From Streptomyces sp. ISL-12 (GTDB lineage: Bacteria > Actinomycetota > Actinomycetes > Streptomycetales > Streptomycetaceae), in assembly GCF_018614415.1 (NCBI RefSeq), contig NZ_JAGGOO010000036.1, positions 1 through 64,000 of the forward strand: 64,000 nt of DNA, written 5' to 3'. Position 1 is the first letter of the stretch, and the number at the start of each line of letters is the position of its first letter. Under the pieces are notes generated by a model. The model was not told where the DNA came from, did no database searches, and saw nothing but the letters and a program-made list of their open reading frames with translations. A program made the position numbers and the translations under genes. This document shows positions 32,391 to 41,262 of this stretch, one piece after another.

Positions 32391-33313
32391 CGGGCCGCCT
32401 CCTGCTTCTGACGACGGTTCGCGGCCCGCAGGAAGCCGAAGGACAGCAGCAGCGTGACCAGCGCGATGAGGGTGGCCTGGGCCGCGGCGGCGTGGATGTC
32501 GCCCTTGCCGAAGGCGTCCTGGTACACCTTCATCAGCGGACTCCAGGTGGTGGACACGGAGTTGGTGAGGGGTTTGAGGGTGGTGGGCTCGTTGAACACC
32601 TGGAGCGTGGCGATGATCGAGAAGAAGAAGGTCAGCACCAGGGAGGGGGCCACCATCGGGATCTTGATGCGCAGCGCGATCTGGAGCGGGCCGGCGCCGT
32701 CCAGTTTCGCCGCCTCGTACACCTCGGCCGGTATGGACCGCAGCGAGGTGTAGATGACGATCATGTTGAAGCCGGTGCCGCCCCACACCGCGATGTTCGA
32801 CAGAGCGAGGTAGAGCGGACCGCCGTCCAGCAGATCCGGCTGCGGCAGGCCGAGCCGGTCGAGCACGAAGTAGAACGGGCTGACGTCCGGCAGGTACAGG
32901 AAGCCCCACAGCAGCGCCGCTACCACGCCGGGGACTGCGTACGGCAGGAAGATCGCGAGCCGAGTGAGCGGGGCGAGCCGTACCCGTTCGGAGTCGAGCA
33001 TCAGCGCGAACAGCAGCGCGAGTCCCAGCATCGCGGGGACGACGATCGCGCCGTAGCCGAGGACGCGCAGGGCGCCGCTGAGCAGTTCGCTGTCGGTGAG
33101 GGCGGCGGTGTAGTTCTCCAGACCGGCCGAGACCTCGGTGCGGGCGCCCGAGCCCAGGCCGAGACCGGAGACCCGCACCTTGCGGAAGCTGAGCCAGACC
33201 GCGTAGCCGATGGGCAGCGCGAAGAACAGGACGAACAGGAGCGTCGCGGGGAGGAGGAAGGCGTACGGGGCGGTCCGTACCCCGTACGGCCTGCGGCGTG
33301 CCGTGCTGGTCAC
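32387..33313 (-). CDS. sugar ABC transporter permease, MalF type
   Basis: A 308-residue membrane protein with six predicted helices; the first is AFLLPATLLFVLFFALPIGY and the EAA loop reads EAAKLDGAGPLQIALRIKIP. GTG 33313 overlaps the binding-protein stop by four bases (GTGA). It is the second permease of the galacto-oligosaccharide importer. The family is certain; the transported sugar is inferred from the linked GH42 and GH53 genes. Confidence 0.9.
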   Translation of the reverse strand: MTSTARRRPYGVRTAPYAFLLPATLLFVLFFALPIGYAVWLSFRKVRVSGLGLGSGARTEVSAGLENYTAALTDSELLSGALRVLGYGAIVVPAMLGLALLFALMLDSERVRLAPLTRLAIFLPYAVPGVVAALLWGFLYLPDVSPFYFVLDRLGLPQPDLLDGGPLYLALSNIAVWGGTGFNMIVIYTSLRSIPAEVYEAAKLDGAGPLQIALRIKIPMVAPSLVLTFFFSIIATLQVFNEPTTLKPLTNSVSTTWSPLMKVYQDAFGKGDIHAAAAQATLIALVTLLLSFGFLRAANRRQKQEAAR

Positions 33314-34623
33314 CGGGCGACCTCGAAGCCCTGCTTCTCCAGGTCGGCGACGGTGTCGTCCTGCATGGCGGCCAGGGCGGCGGTGAAGTCCGACTTGTTC
33401 TTGGCGGCGGCGCCGAAGGCGTCCTTGAAGGTCGTGTAGGCGACGTTGACGTTCGGGCCCCAGGCGGACGGCGCGGTGGTCCCCGCGATCTCGGCGGCCT
33501 TGCTCCAGAAGTCCTCCTGGCGGGAGAAGTACTCCGGCGGCTCGGCGAAGGCGCCGCTGGTCTGGGCGGCGGTGGCGGCCGGGTAGATGCCGCTCTCCTC
33601 GGCGAGCGCGTTCAGGGCCTCGCCGTCGGTGTTCAGCCAGGTGGCGAACTTCGCGGCGGCCTCCTTGTCGCCGGAGTCCGTGGTGACGCCGGTGGAGGAG
33701 CCGCCCCAGCTGCCGGTGACGTTCTCGCCGCCGGACCACTGGGGGAGCGGCGCCATGGCCCACTTGCCGGCGGTGTCGGGCGCGGCGGTGGTCAGGGTGC
33801 CCGGGGCCCACACGGCGCTGACCCAGGCGATCTGCTTGCCGGTGTTGAGCGCCTTGTTCCAGGCCGGGGTGTACATCGGCTGGTTGTCGATGGCGCCCTC
33901 CTCGACGAGCCCGCCCCAGAACTCGGCGACCTTCCTGGTCGCCGCGTCGTCGATGCCGACCTTCCACTTCTCGCCCTCGGTGGTCCACCACTTGGCGCCG
34001 GCCTGCTGGGCGAGGCCGGCGAAGAGGCCGGAGTCGTTGGCGGAGAAGGTGGTGAGGTCCACCTCCGGGGCCTTCTTCTTCAGCGCCCGGGCGGTCTCGG
34101 CGAACTCGTCCCAGGTGGCGGGGACTTCGAGGCCGTACTTCTTGAACAGGTCCGCGCGGTAGTAGAACATCATCGGCCCGATGTCCTGCGGCACCGCGTA
34201 GACCGCGTCGGTGCCCAGCGTGGTCTGCTGCCAGACGCCCTCGGCGAAGGCGGCCTTCGCGTCACCGACCTCGCCGGATATGTCGGCCAGCGCGTCATTG
34301 CTGACCAGCGTGGGCAGCGCCTGGTACTCGGCCTGGACCAGGTCGGGGGCCTCGCCGGCCTTGTGCGCGGTGAGGATCTTGGTGACCAGCGTGTCGCCGG
34401 ACGCCTGCTTCTTCACCGTGACGCTGATCCGCTCCTTCTTGCCCGGCCCCTTGTTCCACAGGTCGACGACCTTGTCCATGCCGGGTGTCCAGGTCCAGTA
34501 CGTGAGCGAAACGGGACCCGAGCCGGCCTCGTCGTCCTCCGATCCGCAGGCGGCGAGCGCGGTGGCGCCGAGCGCGACGGCGACGGCGGTGGCCACGAGG
34601 CGACGGTGCTTCGTGTGCGGCAT
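33310..34623 (-). CDS. sugar ABC transporter substrate-binding lipoprotein
   Basis: A 437-residue extracellular lipoprotein. The signal peptide (KHRRLVATAVAVALGATA) ends in the lipobox LAAC, so Cys26 should be lipidated. The mature part is a type 1 solute-binding fold (LTYWTWTPGMDKVVDLWN, APDLVQAEYQALPTLV, YAVPQDIGPMMFYYRADLFK, WGGSSTGVTTDSGDKEAAAK). It is the first gene of the operon and probably captures galacto-oligosaccharides released by the secreted endo-galactanase at 36945. Confidence 0.9.
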   Translation of the reverse strand: MPHTKHRRLVATAVAVALGATALAACGSEDDEAGSGPVSLTYWTWTPGMDKVVDLWNKGPGKKERISVTVKKQASGDTLVTKILTAHKAGEAPDLVQAEYQALPTLVSNDALADISGEVGDAKAAFAEGVWQQTTLGTDAVYAVPQDIGPMMFYYRADLFKKYGLEVPATWDEFAETARALKKKAPEVDLTTFSANDSGLFAGLAQQAGAKWWTTEGEKWKVGIDDAATRKVAEFWGGLVEEGAIDNQPMYTPAWNKALNTGKQIAWVSAVWAPGTLTTAAPDTAGKWAMAPLPQWSGGENVTGSWGGSSTGVTTDSGDKEAAAKFATWLNTDGEALNALAEESGIYPAATAAQTSGAFAEPPEYFSRQEDFWSKAAEIAGTTAPSAWGPNVNVAYTTFKDAFGAAAKNKSDFTAALAAMQDDTVADLEKQGFEVAR

Positions 34624-34677
34624 GGAAATCTCCCCTGAAAACAGGGTCCTCGCACGTCACGAGGACCTGCCATGCGT

Positions 34678-34720
34678 CTGTGAGCGTTCACAGTAGAGAA
34701 ACGTCCCGGACACTTGTCAA
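34678..34720 (-). promoter_or_regulatory. promoter and LacI-type operator of the sugar ABC operon
   Basis: On the minus strand a perfect -35 box TTGACA (34720-34715) is followed at 17 bases by TCTACT (34697-34692). The near-palindrome CTGTGAGCGTTCACAG (34678-34693), typical of LacI/GalR operators, overlaps the -10 region. It is 55 bases upstream of the binding-protein gene and within the gap shared with the divergent beta-galactosidase gene. Confidence 0.65.
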
Positions 34721-34807
34721 TGGTTGTTGCTGTGCGGTTATGTTGGGCCCGCACCGCCCACCATGTGTGTGCACGTTCCCAAATGATCGATCGACCGGGA
34801 GACTTAC

Positions 34808-36829
34808 ATGCCGGAGACCACCCCCAAGGGCCTCACCGGGCTCGCCTTCGGCGGGGACTACAACCCCGAGCAGTGGCCGGAAAGCGTCTGGACCGAGGAC
34901 GTCCGGCTGATGCGGGAGGCCGGCGTCTCCATGGTGAGCGTGGGGATCTTCTCCTGGGCGCTGCTGGAACCCGCGCCGGGGACGTACGACTTCGGCTGGC
35001 TCGACCGGGTGCTGGACCTGCTGCACGCGAACGGCATCCGCGTCGACCTCGGCACCCCCACCGTGGTCCCCCCGGTCTGGTTCTTCCGGGCCCACCCCGA
35101 GGCGCTGCCCGTCACCGCCGACGGCAGGCGCTACGAGTTCGGCTCCCGCGGCGCCATCTGCCACAGCAACGCCGACTACCGGGCCGCCGCCGCGAACATC
35201 ACCACCCGGCTCGCCGAGCGCTACGCCGACCACCCCGCACTCGCCCTGTGGCACGTCCACAACGAGTACGGCGTCCCCGTCTCCGCCTGCTACTGCGACT
35301 CCTGCGCCGCGCACTTCCGCCGCTGGCTGGCGGCGGAGTACGGCACGGTCGACGCGGTCAACGAGGCGTGGGGCACCGCCTTCTGGGGCCAGCGCTACGG
35401 CGGCTTCGACGAGATCAACCCGCCGCGCCTGACCCCCACGGTCGGCAACCCGGCGCAGGCGCTGGACTACAAGCGGTTCGCCGACGCCACCATCCGCGAG
35501 AACTTCCGCGCGGAACGCGACATCCTGCACCGCCTCTCACCCGGCGTCCCGGTCACCACCAACTTCATGACCGCCCTCAGTCAGTGCGACTCGATCGACT
35601 ACTGGGCCTGGGGCCGCGAGGTCGACCTGGTCACCAACGACCACTACCTGATCACGGACGGCCGCCGCACCCACGTCAACCTCGCCATGGCCGCCGACCT
35701 GACCCGCTCGGTGGCGGGCGGCGCCCCCTGGCTGCTGCTCGAACACTCCACCTCGGGCGTCAACTGGCAGCCGCGCAACCCCGCCAAGACCCCCGGCCAG
35801 ATGGCCCGCAACTCCCTCGCCCACGTGGCCCGCGGCTCCGAGGGCGCGATGTTCTTCCAGTGGCGGCAGTCCCGGCGCGGCGCCGAGAAGTTCCACTCGG
35901 CGATGCTGCCGCACGGTGGCACCGACACCCGCGTCTGGCGCGAGGTCGTCGGGCTCGGCGCGTCGCTCGACGCACTGCGCGAGATCCGTTCCACCCGCAC
36001 CGTCGCCGACGTGGCGGTCCTGTGGGACTGGCACTCCTGGTGGGCGCAGAACCTGGAGTGGCGGCCCAGTGAGGACCACGACGCCCGCGAACGCGCCGAC
36101 GCCTTCTACGAGGCGCTCTACGACCGTCACCTGACGGTCGACTTCGCCCACCCGGAGGCCGACCTGTCGGCCTATCCCCTGGTCGTGGTGCCCGCGCTGT
36201 ACCTGATGACCGAGGCGGCCGGCCGCAACCTCACCCGGTACGTGGAGGGCGGCGGCACGCTGCTGGTGTCGTACTTCTCCGGTGTCGTCGACGAGCACGA
36301 CGCCGTCCACGAGGGTGCCTGCCCCGGCGCGCTGCGGGACGTGCTCGGCCTGACCGTCGAGGAGTTCGCACCGCTGCTGGAGGGCGACACGGTCCGGGTC
36401 ACCGGCCCCGACGGCACCGGCCTGGCCGCCGACGTCTGGACCGAGTTCGTGGTCCCGCGCGGCGCCGAGACCGTGTGGACGTACGCGGACGGCCCGGCCG
36501 CCGGCCGGCCCGCCGTCACCCGGCACCGCCTCGGCGAGGGCACCGCCTGGTACGTCTCCACCCGCCTCGGCGCCGACGGCCTGGACGCGGTGCTGGCCCG
36601 GGCCGGCGAGGACGCGCGCGTCCCGGCCCGTCCCGACCTGCCCCGCGACGTCGAGGTGGTGCGGCGCGCCGGCGGGTCGGGCAGCTACCTCTTCGTGATC
36701 AACCACACCGGCACCGACGCCAAGGTGCCCCTGGACACGCCCGGCACCGAACTGCTGACGGGCGAGAGCGCCGCGGGCCGCATCGAGGTCCCCGCGGGGG
36801 CCGTACGGGTCGTCCGGCTCGACGGCTGA
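34808..36829 (+). CDS. GH42 beta-galactosidase
   Basis: A 673-residue cytoplasmic glycoside hydrolase family 42 enzyme that removes galactose from the non-reducing end of galacto-oligosaccharides. The fold opens with FGGDYNPEQWPESVW. The acid/base is Glu153 (WHVHNEYG) and the nucleophile Glu312 (LLLEHSTSGVNWQ). Cys118, Cys161, Cys163 and Cys166 match the structural zinc site of the family. The middle trimerisation domain and C-terminal beta domain are complete. There is no signal peptide. It is divergent from the ABC operon and probably shares control by the LacI protein. Confidence 0.93.
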   Translation: MPETTPKGLTGLAFGGDYNPEQWPESVWTEDVRLMREAGVSMVSVGIFSWALLEPAPGTYDFGWLDRVLDLLHANGIRVDLGTPTVVPPVWFFRAHPEALPVTADGRRYEFGSRGAICHSNADYRAAAANITTRLAERYADHPALALWHVHNEYGVPVSACYCDSCAAHFRRWLAAEYGTVDAVNEAWGTAFWGQRYGGFDEINPPRLTPTVGNPAQALDYKRFADATIRENFRAERDILHRLSPGVPVTTNFMTALSQCDSIDYWAWGREVDLVTNDHYLITDGRRTHVNLAMAADLTRSVAGGAPWLLLEHSTSGVNWQPRNPAKTPGQMARNSLAHVARGSEGAMFFQWRQSRRGAEKFHSAMLPHGGTDTRVWREVVGLGASLDALREIRSTRTVADVAVLWDWHSWWAQNLEWRPSEDHDARERADAFYEALYDRHLTVDFAHPEADLSAYPLVVVPALYLMTEAAGRNLTRYVEGGGTLLVSYFSGVVDEHDAVHEGACPGALRDVLGLTVEEFAPLLEGDTVRVTGPDGTGLAADVWTEFVVPRGAETVWTYADGPAAGRPAVTRHRLGEGTAWYVSTRLGADGLDAVLARAGEDARVPARPDLPRDVEVVRRAGGSGSYLFVINHTGTDAKVPLDTPGTELLTGESAAGRIEVPAGAVRVVRLDG

Positions 36830-36834
36830 ACGAA

Positions 36835-36869
36835 CGGTCCCCGGCGCACGTTCCGCAGGCCGGGGACCG
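36835..36869 (+). terminator. hairpin after the GH42 gene
   Basis: CGGTCCCCGGC and GCCGGGGACCG form a perfect 11-bp stem with a 13-base loop six bases past the GH42 stop. It separates GH42 from the GH53 gene, which therefore probably has its own promoter in 36870-36944. Confidence 0.7.
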
Positions 36870-36944
36870 CCCGCACCACCCCCGGGCGGAGGGCCACGCG
36901 TCCTCCGCCCGGTACCTTCCCCTACGTCGAAGGGACGACGGACG

Positions 36945-38507
36945 ATGATGTTCCATCCCGGACGCACGCTCAGAGCCCTGCTGCTGCCGCTGGCCGCGGG
37001 GCTCGCCCTCACCCTGGCGCCCGCGCCCGCCGCCCAGGCGGCGAGCACCCTCACCAACGGCGGTTTCGAAGCCGACGGCACCGGCGCGGCCACCCCCGCC
37101 GGCTGGTCGGAGCACGGCTCGGCCGGCGCCTCCTACGTCGAGGCGGGCGGTCACGGCGGCGGCTACCGGCTGAGCCACTGGGCGTCCACCGCCTACCAGG
37201 TCGAGACCTACCAGCACCTCTCCGGCCTCGCCAACGGCAGCTACCGGCTCACCGCCTGGGTCCGCTCCGGCGGCGGCCAGAACTCCGCGTACATAGCGCT
37301 CAAGAACTGCGGCGGCACCGAACAGCGCACCGGCCTCCCGGTCTCCGCGAGCGGCTGGATCCGGATCGTCGTGCCGGTCACCGTCACCACCCACCAGTGC
37401 ACCGTCAGCATCAACAGCGACGCCAACGCGGGCAACTGGATCAACGTCGACGACCTGACCTTCGCCCCCGGCACCGGCGGCACCACCGTGCACGGCGCCG
37501 ACATCTCCTCCCTCGCCAAGAGCGAGGCAAAGGGCGGGACCTACCGCACCGCCTCCGGCTCCACCGCCGACCCGCTCACCGTCCTGCGGTCCGCCGGCAT
37601 GAACTACGCCCGTCTGAAGGTCTGGGTGAACCCGGCCGACGGCTACAACGACAAGGCCCACGTCCTCGCCCTGGCCAAGCGGATCAAGGCGCAGGGCATG
37701 AAGCTGCTGGTCGACTTCCACTACTCGGACTCCTGGGCCGACCCGGGCAAGCAGACCAAGCCGGCCGCCTGGGCCTCGCACTCCTACGCCCAGCTGAAGA
37801 CGGACGTGTACAGCCACACGTACGACGTGCTGAACGCGCTGAAGGCCCAGGGCACCACCGCCGACATGGTCCAGATCGGCAACGAGATCAACGGCGGCAT
37901 GCTGTGGGACGAGGGCTCCACCGCCAACTGGCCGCAGCTCGCCGGACTGCTCAACTCCGGCTACGACGCGGCCAAGGCGGTCAGCCCCGCCACGACCGTG
38001 GCGCTGCACCTGGCCGAGGGCGGTGACCTGGAGGGCACCCGCTGGTGGTTCGACTCGGCCGTCGCGAACGGCGTGCGGTTCGACGCCGTCGGCCTGTCGT
38101 ACTACGGGTACTGGCACGGGACGCTGTCCGACTTCCAGACCACCCTGGACGACGCCGCCACCCGCTACGGCAAGCCGGTCTTCGTCGCTGAGACGGCCTA
38201 CCCCTTCCGCCTCGACAGCGAGGACGCGCAGGAGAACATCATCGACCTCGACGGGGAACTCGTCCCCGGCTACCCGGCCACCCCCGCCGGACAGACGAGG
38301 TGGATGAACGACATCGCGAGCATCGTGGAGGCCGTACCGAACGGCCGCGGCCTGGGCGTCTTCTACTGGGAGGCCACCTGGACCGCCGTCACCGGCAACG
38401 GCTGGGACCCCACCGACCCCGCCTCAGGCAACGGCTGGGAGAACCAGGCCCTCTTCGGCTACGACGACCGGGCCCTGCCGGCGATGAGCTGGTTCGGCCA
38501 CCGCTGA
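36945..38507 (+). CDS. secreted arabinogalactan endo-beta-1,4-galactanase, CBM61-GH53
   Basis: A 520-residue extracellular enzyme. A Sec signal peptide (LRALLLPLAAGLALTLAPAP, cleavage near AQA-AS) is followed by an N-terminal galactan-binding module of CBM61 type (TNGGFEADGTGAATPAGW, about 35-175). The GH53 barrel follows: LVDFHYSDSWADPGKQ, acid/base Glu in QIGNEINGGMLW and nucleophile Glu in FVAETAYPF. It cuts beta-1,4-galactan side chains of pectin outside the cell; products would enter through the ABC importer and be split by the GH42 enzyme. Two adjacent ATGs (36945, 36948) could start it. Confidence 0.93.
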   Translation: MMFHPGRTLRALLLPLAAGLALTLAPAPAAQAASTLTNGGFEADGTGAATPAGWSEHGSAGASYVEAGGHGGGYRLSHWASTAYQVETYQHLSGLANGSYRLTAWVRSGGGQNSAYIALKNCGGTEQRTGLPVSASGWIRIVVPVTVTTHQCTVSINSDANAGNWINVDDLTFAPGTGGTTVHGADISSLAKSEAKGGTYRTASGSTADPLTVLRSAGMNYARLKVWVNPADGYNDKAHVLALAKRIKAQGMKLLVDFHYSDSWADPGKQTKPAAWASHSYAQLKTDVYSHTYDVLNALKAQGTTADMVQIGNEINGGMLWDEGSTANWPQLAGLLNSGYDAAKAVSPATTVALHLAEGGDLEGTRWWFDSAVANGVRFDAVGLSYYGYWHGTLSDFQTTLDDAATRYGKPVFVAETAYPFRLDSEDAQENIIDLDGELVPGYPATPAGQTRWMNDIASIVEAVPNGRGLGVFYWEATWTAVTGNGWDPTDPASGNGWENQALFGYDDRALPAMSWFGHR

Positions 38508-38578
38508 CGCGTCCCCCGGCTCCCGGCAGATCGTGCCGCACCGGACGTGGGACACCGTGTTCCGGGTACTCGCGGCGC

Positions 38579-39367
38579 ATGGCACTCACACACGGCACAT
38601 CCCGCACTCACGGCTCCGGCCGGGGGCCGGCCGCGAGCATCGGCATCGGTGTCGCGGCGGGTGTGACGGCTGCGGCCGGTCTGCTGTTCGGCCGCAAGGC
38701 CGCCACGATCAGCAAGACCGGCAAGGGACACCCGCTCAAGCACCGCGCGCTGGACCTCGCGGCCGGCGCCATGCAGCCGAAACACCCGCTCGACGCGATG
38801 AGCACCTACCTCGACGGCTTCCACATGTACGCCGACGACATGGGCCGACAGGTGGAAGCCACGCACTTCTGCATCCATCTCCAGCACGACCTGCACCAGT
38901 GCGTGATCTTCGACCGCAACGCGCCCGACGCCCGTCTGATCGGCATCGAGTACATCATCAGCGAGGAGCGGTTCCGCGGCCTGCCCGAGGACGAGAAACG
39001 GCTGTGGCACAGCCACCACTACGAGGTGAAGTCCGGCACCCTCACCGCCCCGGGCATCCCCGACATGGCCGAGCACGCCTACTTCGAGGATCTCGTGACG
39101 ACCTACGGCAAGACGTTCCACACCTGGCAGTACGACCGCGACGACTTCCCCTACGGCATCCCGCAGCTGATGATGGGCTTCACCGAGGACGGACAGCTCG
39201 CGCCGGAACTGGTCCGGGCCCGGGACGAGAGGCTCGGCGTCTCGACGTCCCGCAAGCGGCGCGGCCGGGCGGACATCCCGGTCCCGGAGGTGGCACCGGG
39301 CGCCAACGCGTGGGAGAGCGGCCGGACCGTACGGACCCGCCTCGAAGAGGTCGACTTCAAACGGTAG
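38579..39367 (+). CDS. DUF1264 (oil body-associated-like) protein
   Basis: A 262-residue protein matching DUF1264, a family shared with plant oil-body-associated proteins. Typical segments are HPLDAMSTYLDGFHMYADDM, THFCIHLQHDLHQCVIFD, LIGIEYIISEERFRGLPEDE and LWHSHHYEVKSGTL. An N-terminal glycine/alanine-rich hydrophobic stretch (IGIGVAAGVTAAAGLLFG) could be a membrane anchor or a signal-like segment. The frame is open earlier, but ATG 38579 gives the most sensible start. The molecular function is unknown. It follows the GH53 gene by 71 bases and need not be functionally linked. Confidence 0.8.
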   Translation: MALTHGTSRTHGSGRGPAASIGIGVAAGVTAAAGLLFGRKAATISKTGKGHPLKHRALDLAAGAMQPKHPLDAMSTYLDGFHMYADDMGRQVEATHFCIHLQHDLHQCVIFDRNAPDARLIGIEYIISEERFRGLPEDEKRLWHSHHYEVKSGTLTAPGIPDMAEHAYFEDLVTTYGKTFHTWQYDRDDFPYGIPQLMMGFTEDGQLAPELVRARDERLGVSTSRKRRGRADIPVPEVAPGANAWESGRTVRTRLEEVDFKR

Positions 39368-39409
39368 CCGCCGCGCCGGCCCGGCCGGTCCCGCGCGCGG
39401 CCGGACGCC

Positions 39410-40324
39410 TCACAGGTGGGCGACGTAGAAGCGCGCGAGCCGTTCGACGGCGGCGTCGACGTACTCGGGCTCGTCGTACATCTCGTAGTGTCCGGCGCCG
39501 TCGATCACCATGAGGTCGACGGGATTGGGTGCCGTCTTCCACAGCCGCATGCCGGCGTCGTAGGAGCCGGTGGTGCCGACGCGTCCGGCGAGAATGACCT
39601 GCAGTGGCTGGGTCATGAGCGGGTCGACCAGGTGGAACGCGTCGTAGCCCAGCAGGAGGGAGTCGCCGCGCGCGAGGCGGCGGTTGGTGGTGTGCTCGGC
39701 GATGCCCCGTTCGGTGCGGTAGTAGGTGATCGCCTGGGTGGTGTCGATGTCGGTCAGCCCGGCCGCCGCGGCGTCCTCCAGGGTGTCGGGCAGCCAGTTC
39801 ACCCGGGCCGGCTCGCCGGAGCGGATCTCCTCCGTGCGCGCGTCGGCGAGGGCGTCGAGCGCGGTGGCCGGGCCGTCGGGCTGGAAGCCGCGGAACGCGG
39901 TGCCGATGTCGGCGGGGACGACTGTGCCGACGGCCTTGATGCGGTGGTCGGTGCGGGCGGTGTGCACGGCGTAGCCGCCTCCGGCGCAGATGCCGAGGAC
40001 GCCGACGCGATGCGGGTCGATACCGGGGATCGTGGTCAGCGCGTCGAGGGCGTAGGAGATGTCCTCGCCTCGGCGGTAGGGGTCTTCCAGGTCGCGGGGT
40101 TCGCCTCCGCTCTGCCCCTGGTGGGCGGGGTCGAAGACGAGCGCCGCGATACCGCGGGCGGCGAGGCGCGAGGCGTAGTTCGCGCCGATCTGCTCCTTCA
40201 CGCTGCTGCCGGGCGTGGAAAGCACCACGGCGCGCAGCGGCGTGGAGCTGTCGGCGTCGTCGGGCAGGTGGAGGTCGGCCGCGAGGTGGATCGGCCCTCG
40301 CGGGATCGTGATGTGCTGGAGCAT
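39410..40324 (-). CDS. alpha/beta hydrolase with cysteine nucleophile (dienelactone hydrolase-like)
   Basis: A 304-residue alpha/beta hydrolase. The nucleophile elbow reads GVLGICAGGGYAV, with Cys instead of Ser, as in dienelactone hydrolases and related DUF-type proteins. The oxyanion region is STPGSSVKEQIGANYASRLA, followed by FDPAHQGQSGGEPRDLEDP; the late Asp/His are in VIDGAGHYEMYD. ATG 40324 starts the gene. It is divergent from a MarR regulator that probably represses it, suggesting a stress- or phenolic-compound-inducible detoxification hydrolase; that role is inference. Confidence 0.8.
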   Translation of the reverse strand: MLQHITIPRGPIHLAADLHLPDDADSSTPLRAVVLSTPGSSVKEQIGANYASRLAARGIAALVFDPAHQGQSGGEPRDLEDPYRRGEDISYALDALTTIPGIDPHRVGVLGICAGGGYAVHTARTDHRIKAVGTVVPADIGTAFRGFQPDGPATALDALADARTEEIRSGEPARVNWLPDTLEDAAAAGLTDIDTTQAITYYRTERGIAEHTTNRRLARGDSLLLGYDAFHLVDPLMTQPLQVILAGRVGTTGSYDAGMRLWKTAPNPVDLMVIDGAGHYEMYDEPEYVDAAVERLARFYVAHL

Positions 40325-40386
40325 GGCGGGCACCCTTCGTGAGGTTGTCGTTCCGTCATCGTCCAGTACGGAACGTCTACTGGTAC

Positions 40387-40397
40387 AGTTTGAAACT
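40387..40397. promoter_or_regulatory. short palindrome in the hydrolase/marR gap (candidate MarR site)
   Basis: AGTTTGAAACT is a perfect 5-bp dyad around a central G in the 114-base divergent gap, and the wider region contains AT-rich words typical of MarR targets in otherwise GC-rich DNA. The outer words GTACGG (40366) and CCGTAC (40406) are also inverted. Confidence 0.4.
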
Positions 40398-40438
40398 AAT
40401 ACAGGACCGTACCACTTCGATTCTTGATGGGGGACCGC

Positions 40439-40855
40439 ATGCCGGTCGACGGGGCGCAGCTGTGGACGCTGAACCAGCGGCTGCTGAGCGTCGTGATGGA
40501 CGCCTGCACGCCGGAACTGGCCGAGCTGGGGCTGGAGACGAAGGAGTTCTTCGTGCTGGCCGAGGTGGAAGCGTCGCGGTACCCGGCCGAGATCGCCACG
40601 GCACTGCTGCTGCCCAAGGCGAGCGTCACGGTCTATGTCCGCAACCTCGTCGCCAAGGGGTTCGTCCGGCGCGAGATCGACGACGAGGACCTGCGGCGTC
40701 ACCGGCTCGTCCTGACCGGTGAGGGCGTCGAGGCCCGGGACCGGGCGCTCGCCGCCCTCGCGGCGGAGTACGACCGCAGGCTGGCGAGGATCACTCCGCA
40801 GGACCGCGCCGAGCTGCGGCGCATCCTCCAGGACCTGCTCGCCCCGCCCGCCTGA
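40439..40855 (+). CDS. MarR-family transcriptional regulator
   Basis: A 138-residue winged-helix regulator. The DNA-binding core is FFVLAEVEASRYPAEIATAL, LLPKASVTVYVRNLVAKGFV, RREIDDEDLRRHRLVLTGEG, followed by the dimerisation helix (RLARITPQDRAELRRILQDL). ATG 40439 is chosen because GGGGGA lies four bases upstream; TTG 40424 and ATG 40427 are in frame. It is divergent from the Cys-hydrolase gene, the arrangement of OhrR/HcaR-like pairs where the regulator senses oxidants or aromatic acids. Confidence 0.85.
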   Translation: MPVDGAQLWTLNQRLLSVVMDACTPELAELGLETKEFFVLAEVEASRYPAEIATALLLPKASVTVYVRNLVAKGFVRREIDDEDLRRHRLVLTGEGVEARDRALAALAAEYDRRLARITPQDRAELRRILQDLLAPPA

Positions 40856-40858
40856 GAC

Positions 40859-41262
40859 TCACACTCCGGAGGAGACTTCCGCCTTCTCGCTGTTTCCTGG
40901 CCCCTCGGCCTGGGCGAGCCGCTTGTCGCGGCGTACGGAGGACCAGAAGGAGGCGCCGATCACCCCGTCGAAGGAGAAGGAGGCGTCCAGGACTTCCAGG
41001 CAGAGGAACATGAAGAACGCCGTCTCGCCGGCGGGCGACCGCCGACTTGGGCCTGCCCGAGCGGGCGGCGGCTTCCTCGGCCTCGTGCTCGCGTTCCTCC
41101 TCCTCTGCGAGCTTGTCCTCGAAGAAGCCGGAGAGTCCGCCGACGATCAGGTAGGTGATCAGGCCCGCGATGCCGGCCAGCAGCGGTCTCGGCCTTGTCG
41201 ACGTGGGTGCCGCCGTGCTGGTGGCCGTGGGTGGCGAAGGTCATCGCGGAGATCGGCAGCAC
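40859..41262 (-). pseudogene. decayed DUF475 membrane protein gene
   Basis: Reading leftward, LPISAMTFATHGHQHGGTHV and DKAE are followed after a shift near 41,180 by LAGIAGLITYLIVGGLSGFF and EDKLAEEEEREHEAEEAAA. After another shift near 41,040 come ETAFFMFLCLEVLDASFSFD and GVIGA, then directly the family C-terminus FWSSVRRDKRLAQAEG...EVSSGV. These pieces are in the order of DUF475 (TerC-like) proteins, but two frameshifts, a missing N-terminus and an internal deletion of several helices are evident. It abuts a truncated cupin on the other strand at about 41,262. Confidence 0.7.
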
